Shown in pieces: positions 34,068 to 43,086 of a stretch of DNA of 64,000 nt. A model generated the notes under the pieces. The model was not told where the DNA came from. It did not search any database and worked only from the letters and a program-made list of their open reading frames with translations. The position numbers and the translations under genes were made by a program. Position 1 is the first letter of the stretch, and each line of letters begins with the position of its first letter. This stretch comes from Flemingiibacterium sp045600005 (GTDB lineage Bacteria; Bacillota; Clostridia; Oscillospirales; CAG-272): positions 76,083-140,082 of the forward strand of contig JAZRXB010000247.1 of the NCBI GenBank assembly GCA_045600005.1, written 5' to 3'.

Positions 34068-34131
34068 TGCGCGATGGACGCACTTACAGCCTGCATACAT
34101 GAGAATAGGACGACAATTTACGAAAAAAACA

Positions 34132-34159
34132 TTGACATTATCAAAATAACTGCTATAAT
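34132..34159 (+). promoter_or_regulatory. Promoter of the glycyl radical enzyme operon
   Basis: TTGACA (34132-34137), 16-base spacer, TATAAT (34154-34159); a second TATAAT follows at 34159-34164. Confidence 0.75.
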
Positions 34160-34213
34160 ATAATGTACATAGTCCTGCCGTCCGAGACGGCGGAAGCAGA
34201 AAGGAAAACTGCC

Positions 34214-36184
34214 ATGTCAGAAATTCTTCTCAATTACATTCTGGAAAAGAAGCATCACGCTTTCCGTACCGACTATACCGAAAATCTTTCCGCCCTGTAC
34301 AGCGCACAGGGACTCTCTCCCGAAGAGCGCATGGCGGACCGCTTCGAGCGCCTGACGAAGGCGCAGGTCCCGCACATCCTGCCCGACGAACAGATCGTCT
34401 TCGTCCGCACGACGAAGCAGACCCCCGACTGCTTTACCGAGGATGAGTGGAAAAAGATCAAGTCCGAGCATTTTATCCACGAGCTTGGCTACAACTCCAA
34501 CCTTTCCCCCGACTTCGAGCGTGTGATCGCGTCGGGTCTTCTCGCCTGCCGCGAGACTGCCGACGAGTACGGCAGGCGCGCCATCGACAACCTGATCGCG
34601 CTGGCCGACCGCTACAAGGCGGAGGCTGAGCGTGTCGGACGCACCGACGTCGCGGACGTTCTGACCCGTGTGCCGCGCTATGCGCCGACCTCCTTCCGCG
34701 AAGCGCTCCAGTTCTTCCGCATCCTCCACTTCGCGCTCTGGCTCGAAGGCAACTACCACAACACCTGCGGCCGGTTCGACAAGTATATGTACCCCTACTT
34801 CAAGGCCGACATGGACAAGGGCGTGCTGAACGAGGAATCCGCGCTCGCGCTCATCGAGGACTTCTTCCTCTCCTTCAACAAGGACAGCGACCTGTACGTC
34901 GGCGTTCAGCAGGGCGACAACGGTCAGTCGATGGTCCTCGGCGGCATCGACGAAAACGGGAACGACTGCTTCACCGAGCTGTCGAAGCTCTGCCTCGTAG
35001 CCAGCCGCAACCTCAAGATGATCGACCCGAAGATCAACCTCCGCGTCTCGAAGAAAACTCCGATCGAACAGTATCTGCTCGGCACCGAGCTGACCCGCGC
35101 CGGTCTGGGCTTCCCGCAGTATTCCAACGACGACGTGGTCATCCCCGCGCTGATCGCAAAGGGCTACGCGCCGGAGGACGCGCCGAACTACGTGCTCGCG
35201 GCGTGCTGGGAGTTCATCATTCCGAAGTGCGGCGGCGACGTCGCCAACATCGGTGCCATGTCCTATCCGAAGGCGGTCGACACCGTGCTGCACGGAAAGT
35301 TCGTCGACTGCAGGACCTTCGATGAGGTGATGGAAGCGGTCAACGCCGAGATCGTCTCGATGTGCGATAAGATCACGGCGAACGTCCGGAATCTCTGGTT
35401 CGTTCCCTCGCCCTTCATGAACGTTATGATGGACGACATCAAATACCGCAACTTCGGCGTACACGGCACGGGCATCTCCACCGCCGCCGACTCGCTCGCC
35501 GCGATCAAGAAATACGTCTTTGACGAAAAGCTCGTCAGCGCGAAGGAAATGCTCGACGCGGTGAACGACAATTTCGAGCATACGCCCGATCTGCTCAACC
35601 GTCTGAGAAACGAAGCGCCCAAGATGGGCAACAACGACGATTACGTCGACGGGATCTCGGTCGCTCTGCTCGATATGTTCGGCAAGGCGCTCGAAGGCAG
35701 AAAGAACTGCTGCGGCGGCATCTGGCGCGCCGGCACCGGCTCCGCAATGTACTATCTGTGGCACGCAAATGAGCTGGGCGCATCTCCCGACGGCAGACGC
35801 TGCGGCGAAGCCTTCGGCACGAACTTCTCGGTCAGCCTGTTCGCAAAGATCGCCGGACCGGTCTCGGTCATCAAGTCCTTCACCAAGCAGCATTTTGCGA
35901 ACGCCATCAACGGCGGTCCTCTGACGCTCGAATTCCACAACAGCGTCTTCAAGGGCGAGGATTCGATCGCGAAGGTCGCAGGGCTCGTCAAATACTATAT
36001 CGACAACGGCGGACATCAGCTCCAGCTCAACGCCGTCAACCTTGAGACCATGAAGGACGCGCAGCTGCATCCCGAAAACCACACCCGCCTTGTCGTGAGG
36101 ATCTGGGGCTGGTCGGCTTACTTTGTCGAGCTTGACAAGGAATTCCAGGATCACGTCATCGCGCGTCAGGAATATTCCATCTGA
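34214..36184 (+). CDS. Glycyl radical enzyme, pyruvate formate-lyase family, substrate unknown
   Basis: A 656-residue radical enzyme, shorter than pyruvate formate-lyase or the known dehydratases (about 760-850). The catalytic cysteine loop is NYVLAACWEFIIPKCGG with Cys331 and Glu333; this C-x-E pattern is that of the eliminases (glycerol, propanediol, choline, hydroxyproline enzymes), not the Cys-Cys of pyruvate formate-lyase. The C-terminal glycyl loop is RLVVRIWGWSAYFVELD with Gly632, where most relatives read SGYSAYF. The ATG at 34214 follows AAAGGA. Its activase gene starts 6 bases later. The operon faces away from fucI, so a sugar-derived diol or acid substrate is plausible but unproven. 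Confidence 0.88.
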   Translation: MSEILLNYILEKKHHAFRTDYTENLSALYSAQGLSPEERMADRFERLTKAQVPHILPDEQIVFVRTTKQTPDCFTEDEWKKIKSEHFIHELGYNSNLSPDFERVIASGLLACRETADEYGRRAIDNLIALADRYKAEAERVGRTDVADVLTRVPRYAPTSFREALQFFRILHFALWLEGNYHNTCGRFDKYMYPYFKADMDKGVLNEESALALIEDFFLSFNKDSDLYVGVQQGDNGQSMVLGGIDENGNDCFTELSKLCLVASRNLKMIDPKINLRVSKKTPIEQYLLGTELTRAGLGFPQYSNDDVVIPALIAKGYAPEDAPNYVLAACWEFIIPKCGGDVANIGAMSYPKAVDTVLHGKFVDCRTFDEVMEAVNAEIVSMCDKITANVRNLWFVPSPFMNVMMDDIKYRNFGVHGTGISTAADSLAAIKKYVFDEKLVSAKEMLDAVNDNFEHTPDLLNRLRNEAPKMGNNDDYVDGISVALLDMFGKALEGRKNCCGGIWRAGTGSAMYYLWHANELGASPDGRRCGEAFGTNFSVSLFAKIAGPVSVIKSFTKQHFANAINGGPLTLEFHNSVFKGEDSIAKVAGLVKYYIDNGGHQLQLNAVNLETMKDAQLHPENHTRLVVRIWGWSAYFVELDKEFQDHVIARQEYSI

Positions 36185-36189
36185 CCGCC

Positions 36190-37005
36190 ATGACCGGAAC
36201 GGTATTCGACATCAAGGAGTTTTCGGTGCATGACGGGCCCGGCGCACGGACGACCGTGTTCGTCAAGGGCTGCCCGCTTTCCTGCAAATGGTGTCACAAT
36301 CCGGAAGGGCTTTCCCCGAAGCCCGAGCTGATGGTCAAAACCGCCCGCTGCCGTCACTGCGGGCGGTGCATGAAGCCCTGTGATCATCCCGAATGCCAGT
36401 CGTTCGGACGCTGCCTGCACGCCTGCCCGGACGGGCTGATCTCGGTGGCGGGGAAGCTCTGGGAGACCGGAGACCTCGCGGCGTATTTATTGAAAAACGC
36501 CGATTTCATGAACGCCTGCGGCGGCGGCGTGACGATCTCCGGCGGCGAGCCGACCATGCAGGCGGAATTCGTCGCGGAGCTTCTCGATAAGCTGTCCTCC
36601 GTCCACCGCGCGGTACAGACCTGCGGCTATACGACCGGCGAACGCTTCATGAGCATCGTCGACCGGGTGGAGCTGGTCATGATGGACATCAAGCTCGCCG
36701 ACCCGGCGGAGCATAAAAGGTGGTGCGGCGTGGACAACGCTCCCATCCTTGAAAATTTCAGACGTCTGAAAGCAAGCGGCAGAGAGCATATCATCCGCGT
36801 CCCGCTGATCCCCGATATCACCGACACGCGCGAAAATCTCGCCGCCGTCTCGAAGATCGTCGGAAACAGCCGGGTCGAGCTGCTGCCCTACAACAATCTC
36901 GCGGGCGCGAAATACGCGAGCGTCGGCAGAGTCTATACGCTGCCCGACGCGAAGAACCGCGAGATCGACCTCTCGCTGTTTGAAAACGCCGCGCTGCGCG
37001 CGTGA
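36190..37005 (+). CDS. Glycyl radical enzyme activase (radical SAM)
   Basis: Installs the glycyl radical on the enzyme encoded just upstream. The 271-residue protein has the radical SAM motif GCPLSCKWC (Cys28, Cys32, Cys35), a ferredoxin-like insert with CRHCGRCMKPC (Cys54, 57, 60, 64) and further cysteines 69, 75 and 79, then the SAM-binding TISGGEPTMQ. Two auxiliary iron-sulfur clusters are typical of activases of the eliminase-type enzymes, which agrees with the C-x-E motif of its partner. It starts 6 bases after the partner stop with no strong ribosome site of its own, so translational coupling is likely. Confidence 0.93.
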   Translation: MTGTVFDIKEFSVHDGPGARTTVFVKGCPLSCKWCHNPEGLSPKPELMVKTARCRHCGRCMKPCDHPECQSFGRCLHACPDGLISVAGKLWETGDLAAYLLKNADFMNACGGGVTISGGEPTMQAEFVAELLDKLSSVHRAVQTCGYTTGERFMSIVDRVELVMMDIKLADPAEHKRWCGVDNAPILENFRRLKASGREHIIRVPLIPDITDTRENLAAVSKIVGNSRVELLPYNNLAGAKYASVGRVYTLPDAKNREIDLSLFENAALRA

Positions 37006-37063
37006 ACGTTATTGTGTGCTGTCACAAATGATAAACCGTTTCTGTGAAGGAAAGGAACACGAC

Positions 37064-39127
37064 ATGGATTTCATGAAAAAGATCAGACCGTGGTTTATGC
37101 TGGCGGACGACGCGGCCAAGCACCGCTTCGAGTCCTCGTTCGGCGGGAACCGGTTTGAAAGCCACCTTGCAAACGCTTCCCTGACGGTCGACACGACCGA
37201 ATACGACGGTCTGTACGCCGTCAGCGTCTCCGCTTCGGTGAAGGGAAGATTCGCAATCGACACGGCGATCGGGATCGAGCTTCCGCTCGAAGACGTGACC
37301 GGCTGCATGGCGGACTATCAGAGCTGTATGCACTGGTGCAAGCCCGCGTTCTCTGCCGATCCGGCGAAGATCCCGGCGCGCACACAGGCGCTTCTGTATC
37401 AGAAGAAGGACGGACGCTACGGCTTTATCCTGCCCGTGGTCGGCGAGCTTTACAAGGCTCTGCTTCGCGGCGGCGACTATGCGCCCGAGCTTATCCTGTT
37501 CTCGAACGTTTCGACGCTTTCCGAATGTAAGACGCTCGCCTTCGTCTGCGGCGAAAGCGGCGAGCCGTATCGTTTAATGAACGACTGCGCGCGCCTTGCC
37601 ATGAAGCTCCTTGACAACGGCGCATCCGTCCGCGAAGAACGCCGCTATCCCGAAATTCTCGAATATCTCGGCTGGTGCTCGTGGGACGCGCTCGAGATCC
37701 GCGTCAGTACGGCGGGACTTCTCGAAAAGTGCGAGGAGATCAAGGCGAAAAACATTCCCTTCAAGTGGGCGATCATCGACGATATGTGGGCGGAATGCGA
37801 CAGGCTGCGCGAGATCCCGGACGACCTCAACCGCGCGACCGGTATGTTCGGCGTCATGCACTCGTCGAAGATCCGCAGCTTTGAAGCCGACCCGAAGCGC
37901 TTCCCCGGCGGTCTGAAGGACTGCCTTGACAAGATGAAGGCATACGGTCTGAAGATCGGAATGTGGCATCCGACCACCGGATACTGGGCAGGCGTCGACC
38001 CCGAATCCGAGCTTGCCGAAAAGTACCGCGATCTGCTGATCGAAACGCCGAACGGCAGACTCATGCCCTCACCCGAAAAGGACAAGGCGTTCCTCTTTTA
38101 CAGCGCGTTCCACGATTTCTTAAAATCCTGCGGGACCGACTTCGTGAAGATCGACAATCAGGGCTATCTGCTCGAAAACTACAAGGACGTCGTTCCGCTC
38201 GGTAAGGCAGCGCGGAACATCCAACGCGCGATCTGCTCGTCCGTGGGCGCTCATTTTGACAACGATATCATCAACTGCATGGGCATGGCGAGCGAGAATA
38301 TGTTCAACCGCACGTCCGGCGCGGTCTCCCGCTGCTCCGGCGACTTCCAGCCCGAAAACCGCGAGTGGTTCATCCGCCACATCCTCGCCTGTTCGTATAA
38401 CTCCCTGATTCAGGGAATGTTCTACTGGAGCGACTGGGATATGTGGTGGTCGGACGACGAGCAGGCGAAGAAGAACAGCGTTCTGCGCGCCATTTCCGGC
38501 GGACCGATCTACGTCAGCGACAAGATCGGCAGAAGCCGTCCCGAGATCTTCGCGCCGCTCTGCTGGTCCGACGGACGCATCCTGCGCTGCAAGGACCCGG
38601 CTGTCCCGACGAAGGACTGCCTCGTCGAAGACCCCGAGACCTCGAAGAAGGTCTTCAAGGTCTTCAACACCTACGAAAACGGCGGCGTGATCGCGGCGTT
38701 CAACCTCGACAAGGCGGAGAACACGCCGGTCAGCGGCACGATCGGCGCGTCCGACCTCGGCGCGGAGTATGACGAATACGTCGTTTACGAGCATTTCTCC
38801 GGCAAAGCGGTCGTTCTGAAGAAGGGCGAAGTCCTGTCGCTGACGCTCGAAAACCACGACGATTTCCGTCTCTACACCATCGTTCCGGTGACGGACGGCA
38901 TTGCGATGCTCGGCATGATCGACAAATTCAACTCCCCGATGGGCGTCACGGCGCAGTTCGACAACGTGTGGTCGCTTTACGAGGGCGGCACGTTCGCATT
39001 TGTATCGACGGAAGACCGCGATATCACGGTCAGCACCGAAAGCGGCTCCTACAAGCCCGAAAAGAACGGCGTCGTCCGCACGGTCAAGCTCCCGCTGACC
39101 GACCGTCACGCGGCGCTCCGCTTCTGA
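37064..39127 (+). CDS. GH36 Sip1/raffinose-synthase-like alpha-galactosidase
   Basis: A 687-residue protein of the plant seed-imbibition/raffinose-synthase branch of GH36. An N-terminal beta-sandwich (1-190) precedes the barrel with EYLGWCSWDAL (201-211), KWAIIDDMWAE (234-244) and the nucleophile segment FVKIDNQGY with Asp364; the acid/base is probably in NRTSGAVSRCSGDF. A C-terminal beta domain follows. No signal peptide. The start at 37064 is preceded by GAAGGAAAGG; the longer frame overlaps the activase end. It follows the activase gene by 58 bases and may share its transcript. Action on alpha-galactosides is inferred from family. Confidence 0.87.
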   Translation: MDFMKKIRPWFMLADDAAKHRFESSFGGNRFESHLANASLTVDTTEYDGLYAVSVSASVKGRFAIDTAIGIELPLEDVTGCMADYQSCMHWCKPAFSADPAKIPARTQALLYQKKDGRYGFILPVVGELYKALLRGGDYAPELILFSNVSTLSECKTLAFVCGESGEPYRLMNDCARLAMKLLDNGASVREERRYPEILEYLGWCSWDALEIRVSTAGLLEKCEEIKAKNIPFKWAIIDDMWAECDRLREIPDDLNRATGMFGVMHSSKIRSFEADPKRFPGGLKDCLDKMKAYGLKIGMWHPTTGYWAGVDPESELAEKYRDLLIETPNGRLMPSPEKDKAFLFYSAFHDFLKSCGTDFVKIDNQGYLLENYKDVVPLGKAARNIQRAICSSVGAHFDNDIINCMGMASENMFNRTSGAVSRCSGDFQPENREWFIRHILACSYNSLIQGMFYWSDWDMWWSDDEQAKKNSVLRAISGGPIYVSDKIGRSRPEIFAPLCWSDGRILRCKDPAVPTKDCLVEDPETSKKVFKVFNTYENGGVIAAFNLDKAENTPVSGTIGASDLGAEYDEYVVYEHFSGKAVVLKKGEVLSLTLENHDDFRLYTIVPVTDGIAMLGMIDKFNSPMGVTAQFDNVWSLYEGGTFAFVSTEDRDITVSTESGSYKPEKNGVVRTVKLPLTDRHAALRF

Positions 39128-39139
39128 GATAAACTCGAT

Positions 39140-39169
39140 CGGGAACGCTTCCTTCCGAAAGCGTTCCCG
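39140..39169 (+). terminator. Hairpin after the GH36 gene
   Basis: CGGGAACGCTT (39140-39150) pairs with AAGCGTTCCCG (39159-39169). The following T content is weak, so it is a possible or partial terminator ahead of comEC. Confidence 0.55.
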
Positions 39170-39237
39170 GTTGGATCCGAACTTTTTCCTTCCGGTGAAG
39201 CCGGAAAACTCCGCCGGGACCGGGAAAGGAAATCATC

Positions 39238-41547
39238 ATGGACATCTTCCGCCGCAGACCTCTTGCATCGGCTGTCGCATTCAGTCTGGCAGGGTCTGCG
39301 GCGGCTCTTTTTCTGTCCGGCAGCGGCAAGCTGATCCTGTGCGTTCTGCTTGCCGCCGCCGGCTTTTTCGCACCCCGGCTGACCCGCAGGATACGGGATT
39401 TCCGACTCTGCGGCGCGCCGGCGGGAGAGGTCATGCGGCTCGCGCTCTGGCTGACTGCCGCGCTGACGGTCAGCTCGTTTTTCTGCTTCGACGTAAACGC
39501 CGCACGATATGAAAAACTGGCGGCGGACGGAGAGCTTCACACGGTTTCGGGCTATGTGCTTGAGATCGGCTATGACACGGGATACGGCGCTTCCTATACG
39601 GTCCGGCTTGAGAAGATCGACGATCGGCTGTCCGCCGGAAAGGGCATGGTGTCCGGCGGCGAAATGAACGGTCTGTCGGTCGGAGACGCTTTCACGGTCT
39701 CCGTGCGGTTCACAGCGGCGGATAAGGGGCTGGAAAGCTACGGACTGACCTCCTCCGATCTGCTGGCGGAGCATATCTGCTTTTCCTGTGAGGCGGCCGG
39801 ACGTCCGATCACGGAACGCGCGCACTTTGCGCCGGAGCTTCTGCTCTGCCGCCTGAGAGGATTTCTCGACGGTCTGATCTCCGTCCGGTTCGACCGGAAG
39901 ACGGCGGCGTTCGCCAAGGCGCTTTTACTGGCGGATCGGGGAGAGCTTGGCACGGTACGACGCGATTTCGGGCGCATCGGCACGTCTCATCTGCTGGCGC
40001 TGAGCGGTCTGCATCTGACGTTTTTCCTCATTCCCGCGGAGTATCTGCTGTCCGACGTCTGCGGTCTTGAAAAGCGGAAGCGGAACCTTCTGCTGGGGAT
40101 GCTGGTGCTGGCGTTCATGCTGTTCAGCGGTCCGCCCGGCTCGGTGATCCGCGCCGGTGTGATGGCGCTGGTCGGCTTGTCCGCGTTTTATGCGGACGCG
40201 GACGCGGAACCGGTCACGCTTTTGTTCATCGCCGCGTTCCTCCTGTTTTTCGTCGACCCGGCGGCGCGGTACGACGAAGGCTTCGCCATGTCCTTCGCGG
40301 CGACGCTCGGCATTCTCACGCTGTCGCGCGATCTGATCGAACGCTTCTGTACGCCGGTCCGGAGATTTATGCGGAAGAAACCGGCGCGCGTCCGGGTCCC
40401 GTGTCTGTGTCTGCTGACTATCATGACGTCGGTCTTCCTGTCGGTCGGCGCGACGGTATTCATTCTTCCGTTTCAGTGGAAGCTGTTCGGCGCGCTTCCC
40501 CTGCTCGGCATACCGGCGACGCTGCTTCTGACGCCGCTCATCGAGCTGATGCTCCTGCTGTTTCCCGTTGTATTGATCCTTCCGAAGGGGATTTCACAGC
40601 TCCTTGTCCCGCTTCCGACGCTCGTCTGCCGCCTGACCGAATGGCTGGCGGGAACGATGGCGCGGACCGACACGGCGGTGCCGTTATGCTATCCGTTCAC
40701 GGCGCCGATCTTCCTGACGCTTGCCGCCGTTCTGCTTGTCATGGCGGCGCGGAATCGGTTGAAGTGGCGCTTTTCGCTGATCCCGCTGGGAGCGGCGGCG
40801 GCAGTCTTTGCCGTCTGCCTGTGTCTGAACGGCGGCGAACCTGTCCTTTACTATGAGACCGATCTGAAAAACGACGCGCTGCTGATCGTCGACGAGGGCG
40901 ACGCCATGCTGGTGGACGTCAGCGACGGCTCGACCGCTTTTGCCAGACGGTACGCGGGAACGCTGCCCGGCTTTTCTGCGGCGGAGCTTGACACGCTGCT
41001 GTTCACGCATCTGCACAGTGCGCACGTCAGGGAACTGCGGGAGCTATTTGACAACACGCTGATCCGCAGGATCTGCATCCCCGAGCCGCTTGACGAAAAG
41101 GAAGGTCAGACCGCGCAGAGTCTGGCGGAATTCGCGCAGGAAAACAGGATCGCGGTACTATTCTATCCGCGCGGCAGGCCGATCTCCTTCAACGGCACGG
41201 CGGTCACGGTGTCCGAGCCGGATTATCTGAAACGCTCGGTCCAGCCGCTTGTCGCCGTGACGATCGACTGTGAAACGGGACGGACGGTCTATCTCGGCTC
41301 GTCGGTCTGGGAGCGGGAGGAAACCGAAGCGCTCGCGCGGACGGCGGATATTCTGGTGATCGGCAGTCACGGTCCGAACGTCAAAACGGAACCCGGTTTC
41401 GACCCGGAGACCGTGCGTCCCGCGCTCACGGTCTCGCCGTTCGGGGAAACGCCGGATGAGACGGACACAGGGATGCTTTCTCTGCCGGACGGATTTTCCG
41501 CCGTCCGTCTGACGGCGCCGGACACCGGAAAAAACGGGAAACCGTAA
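39238..41547 (+). CDS. comEC: ComEC/Rec2 DNA uptake-type membrane protein
   Basis: A 769-residue protein with the three-part ComEC layout: two N-terminal membrane helices and a beta-rich DUF4131 region (1-190), a competence domain with about eight helices (TSHLLALSGLHLTFFLIP is the hallmark; 215-520), and a C-terminal metallo-beta-lactamase-like domain. In that last domain the expected H-x-H-x-D-H is HLHSAH (LLFTHLHSAHVREL), so the metal site is probably incomplete. ComEC normally forms the channel for single-stranded DNA during transformation. No other competence gene is in the window. AAAGGAAA precedes the start. Confidence 0.9.
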   Translation: MDIFRRRPLASAVAFSLAGSAAALFLSGSGKLILCVLLAAAGFFAPRLTRRIRDFRLCGAPAGEVMRLALWLTAALTVSSFFCFDVNAARYEKLAADGELHTVSGYVLEIGYDTGYGASYTVRLEKIDDRLSAGKGMVSGGEMNGLSVGDAFTVSVRFTAADKGLESYGLTSSDLLAEHICFSCEAAGRPITERAHFAPELLLCRLRGFLDGLISVRFDRKTAAFAKALLLADRGELGTVRRDFGRIGTSHLLALSGLHLTFFLIPAEYLLSDVCGLEKRKRNLLLGMLVLAFMLFSGPPGSVIRAGVMALVGLSAFYADADAEPVTLLFIAAFLLFFVDPAARYDEGFAMSFAATLGILTLSRDLIERFCTPVRRFMRKKPARVRVPCLCLLTIMTSVFLSVGATVFILPFQWKLFGALPLLGIPATLLLTPLIELMLLLFPVVLILPKGISQLLVPLPTLVCRLTEWLAGTMARTDTAVPLCYPFTAPIFLTLAAVLLVMAARNRLKWRFSLIPLGAAAAVFAVCLCLNGGEPVLYYETDLKNDALLIVDEGDAMLVDVSDGSTAFARRYAGTLPGFSAAELDTLLFTHLHSAHVRELRELFDNTLIRRICIPEPLDEKEGQTAQSLAEFAQENRIAVLFYPRGRPISFNGTAVTVSEPDYLKRSVQPLVAVTIDCETGRTVYLGSSVWEREETEALARTADILVIGSHGPNVKTEPGFDPETVRPALTVSPFGETPDETDTGMLSLPDGFSAVRLTAPDTGKNGKP

Positions 41548-41574
41548 CATTTTTGAAAACTTCTGACGCGAACC

Positions 41575-41603
41575 TTGCAATGCGGCGGCAAAAGGTGTAA
41601 AAT
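41575..41603 (+). promoter_or_regulatory. Promoter of the ymfF-ymfH-lgt-folD operon
   Basis: TTGCAA (41575-41580), 17-base spacer, TAAAAT (41598-41603). Confidence 0.72.
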
Positions 41604-41616
41604 AATTAAAAACTCA

Positions 41617-41784
41617 CCGCGCACCGGCGCGGAAAAATCTTGGAAACGGAGAAAGATTGAAAACAGGTTTTCGATCTTATCGTTTTGTGGCTTTCATTGC
41701 CGTTCCGGCAATGATTTTGCTTCGCAAAAACAGCCCCAAATCCGATGAAATCCGATGAAAGGAAGCTTTCGCTGCGCGAAAGCC
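41617..41784 (+). promoter_or_regulatory. Multi-hairpin 5' leader of ymfF
   Basis: The leader holds consecutive hairpins: CCGCGC/GCGCGG (41617-41632), AAGATTGAAAAC/GTTTTCGATCTT (near 41652-41677), CATTGCCG/CGGCAATG (near 41695-41713), TTTTGC/GCAAAA and GCTTTCG/CGAAAGC. It also has a tandem 10-bp repeat AAATCCGATG (41738-41747, 41748-41757) and AAAGGAAG just before the last hairpin. No known riboswitch class is recognised. Confidence 0.55.
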
Positions 41785-43086
41785 ATGGTCATAAATATGG
41801 GTCTGATTCACAAGCATCTGTCCGACGGGATCACGCTTCATTATCTCGAAACGGATAAATTCAAGACGAACTTCATGTCCGTCAGCTTCATTGCGCCGCT
41901 CGGAAAGGACACCGCGGCGAAAAACACGCTGATCCCCGCGATCCTTCTGCGCGGGTCGGAGCAATACCCCGACATGGCGGCGATCAGCCGCCGTCTCGAT
42001 TACCTCTACGCCTCCCGTCTCAGCGCGCGCAATTACAAGCGCGGCGAAACGCAGATCTTCGGTTTGACGGCCGGGATGATCGATTCCGCCTATACCATCG
42101 GCGGAGAGGATCTGGTCGCCGAAATGACCGGAATGCTCGCCGAGATCCTGCTTCATCCGCTGACGGAGGGAAAAGGCTTCAATGCGGCGTACACCGCGAG
42201 CGAAAAGAACAACCAGATCGACGCGATCAACGCCAACATCAACAACAAGGCGTATTACGCGAAGCTGCGCTGCACCGAGGAAATGTGCCGCGGCGAACGC
42301 TTCGGACTGTCCGAGAACGGCACGGTCGACGACGTGAACGCCTGCACGCCGGAAAATCTGTACGAACAGTACCGCTATGCGCTGAAATATTATCCGATCG
42401 AGATCTTTTTCGTCGGTCAGTGCGACGCCGACCGCCTTGCGGAGCGTCTGACCGCGCTGTTTGGCGCACTGGAGCGCGCGCCTGTGACCGTTCCCCCGAC
42501 CGAAGTCATCCGGAAGGCGGGCGAACCGAAGCGCATCAGCGAGGATATGCCGGTCACGCAGGGAAAGCTCTGCATCGGCTTCCGCTCCGGCACGACGCTC
42601 AGGGAGGACGATTACGTCGCGTTCATGCTGTTCAGCAGCATTTTCGGCGGCAGCCCGACCTCAAAGCTCTTCATGAACGTGCGGGAAAAGAAGAGTCTCT
42701 GTTACTACTGCTCCAGCGCGCCCGACGCTGTGAAGGGGCTGATGTTCGTCAACAGCGGCATCGAGCCGGACAAGCGCGAAGCGGCGGAAGACGCGATCTT
42801 TGAACAGCTGCGCTCCGTGCAGGAGGGCGACTTTACCGACGATGAATATCAGAGCGCTCTGCTCGGTCTGATCAACAGCTACAACGAGCTGTCCGACAGC
42901 GCGGGCGGACTCGAAACATGGTATCTCGGCCGTCTGCTGCTCGGCATCGAAAACGACCCTGACGACGTGATCGAAGCGCTGAAAAAGGTCACGCGGGAGG
43001 AGATCGCCGCCGCAGCGAAGGGCGTTTCGCTCGACACCGTGTATTTCCTCAACGGCACGCTGAAAGGAGAGGGTGAGGATGACTGA
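41785..43086 (+). CDS. ymfF: M16 peptidase-like protein, YmfF type (inactive partner)
   Basis: A protein of about 433 residues of the insulinase/M16 fold. The first-domain segment where active members have H-x-x-E-H reads NTLIPAILLRGSEQYPD, so the zinc site is absent, as in Bacillus subtilis YmfF. The second-domain signature for the partner, FGGSPTSKLFMNVREKKSLCYYCSS (R/Y pair), is present. YmfF and YmfH pair in Bacillus and are now linked to maturation of the elongation factor P modification. The start is uncertain among in-frame ATGs at 41755, 41785 and 41797; none has a perfectly spaced ribosome site. The stop overlaps ymfH by 8 bases. Confidence 0.87.
   Translation: MVINMGLIHKHLSDGITLHYLETDKFKTNFMSVSFIAPLGKDTAAKNTLIPAILLRGSEQYPDMAAISRRLDYLYASRLSARNYKRGETQIFGLTAGMIDSAYTIGGEDLVAEMTGMLAEILLHPLTEGKGFNAAYTASEKNNQIDAINANINNKAYYAKLRCTEEMCRGERFGLSENGTVDDVNACTPENLYEQYRYALKYYPIEIFFVGQCDADRLAERLTALFGALERAPVTVPPTEVIRKAGEPKRISEDMPVTQGKLCIGFRSGTTLREDDYVAFMLFSSIFGGSPTSKLFMNVREKKSLCYYCSSAPDAVKGLMFVNSGIEPDKREAAEDAIFEQLRSVQEGDFTDDEYQSALLGLINSYNELSDSAGGLETWYLGRLLLGIENDPDDVIEALKKVTREEIAAAAKGVSLDTVYFLNGTLKGEGEDD

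Noticed and set aside
34214..36184. Annotation as pyruvate formate-lyase (pflB)
   Set aside because: The active site has C-x-E rather than Cys-Cys, the chain is too short and the activase has the ferredoxin insert of eliminase-type systems.
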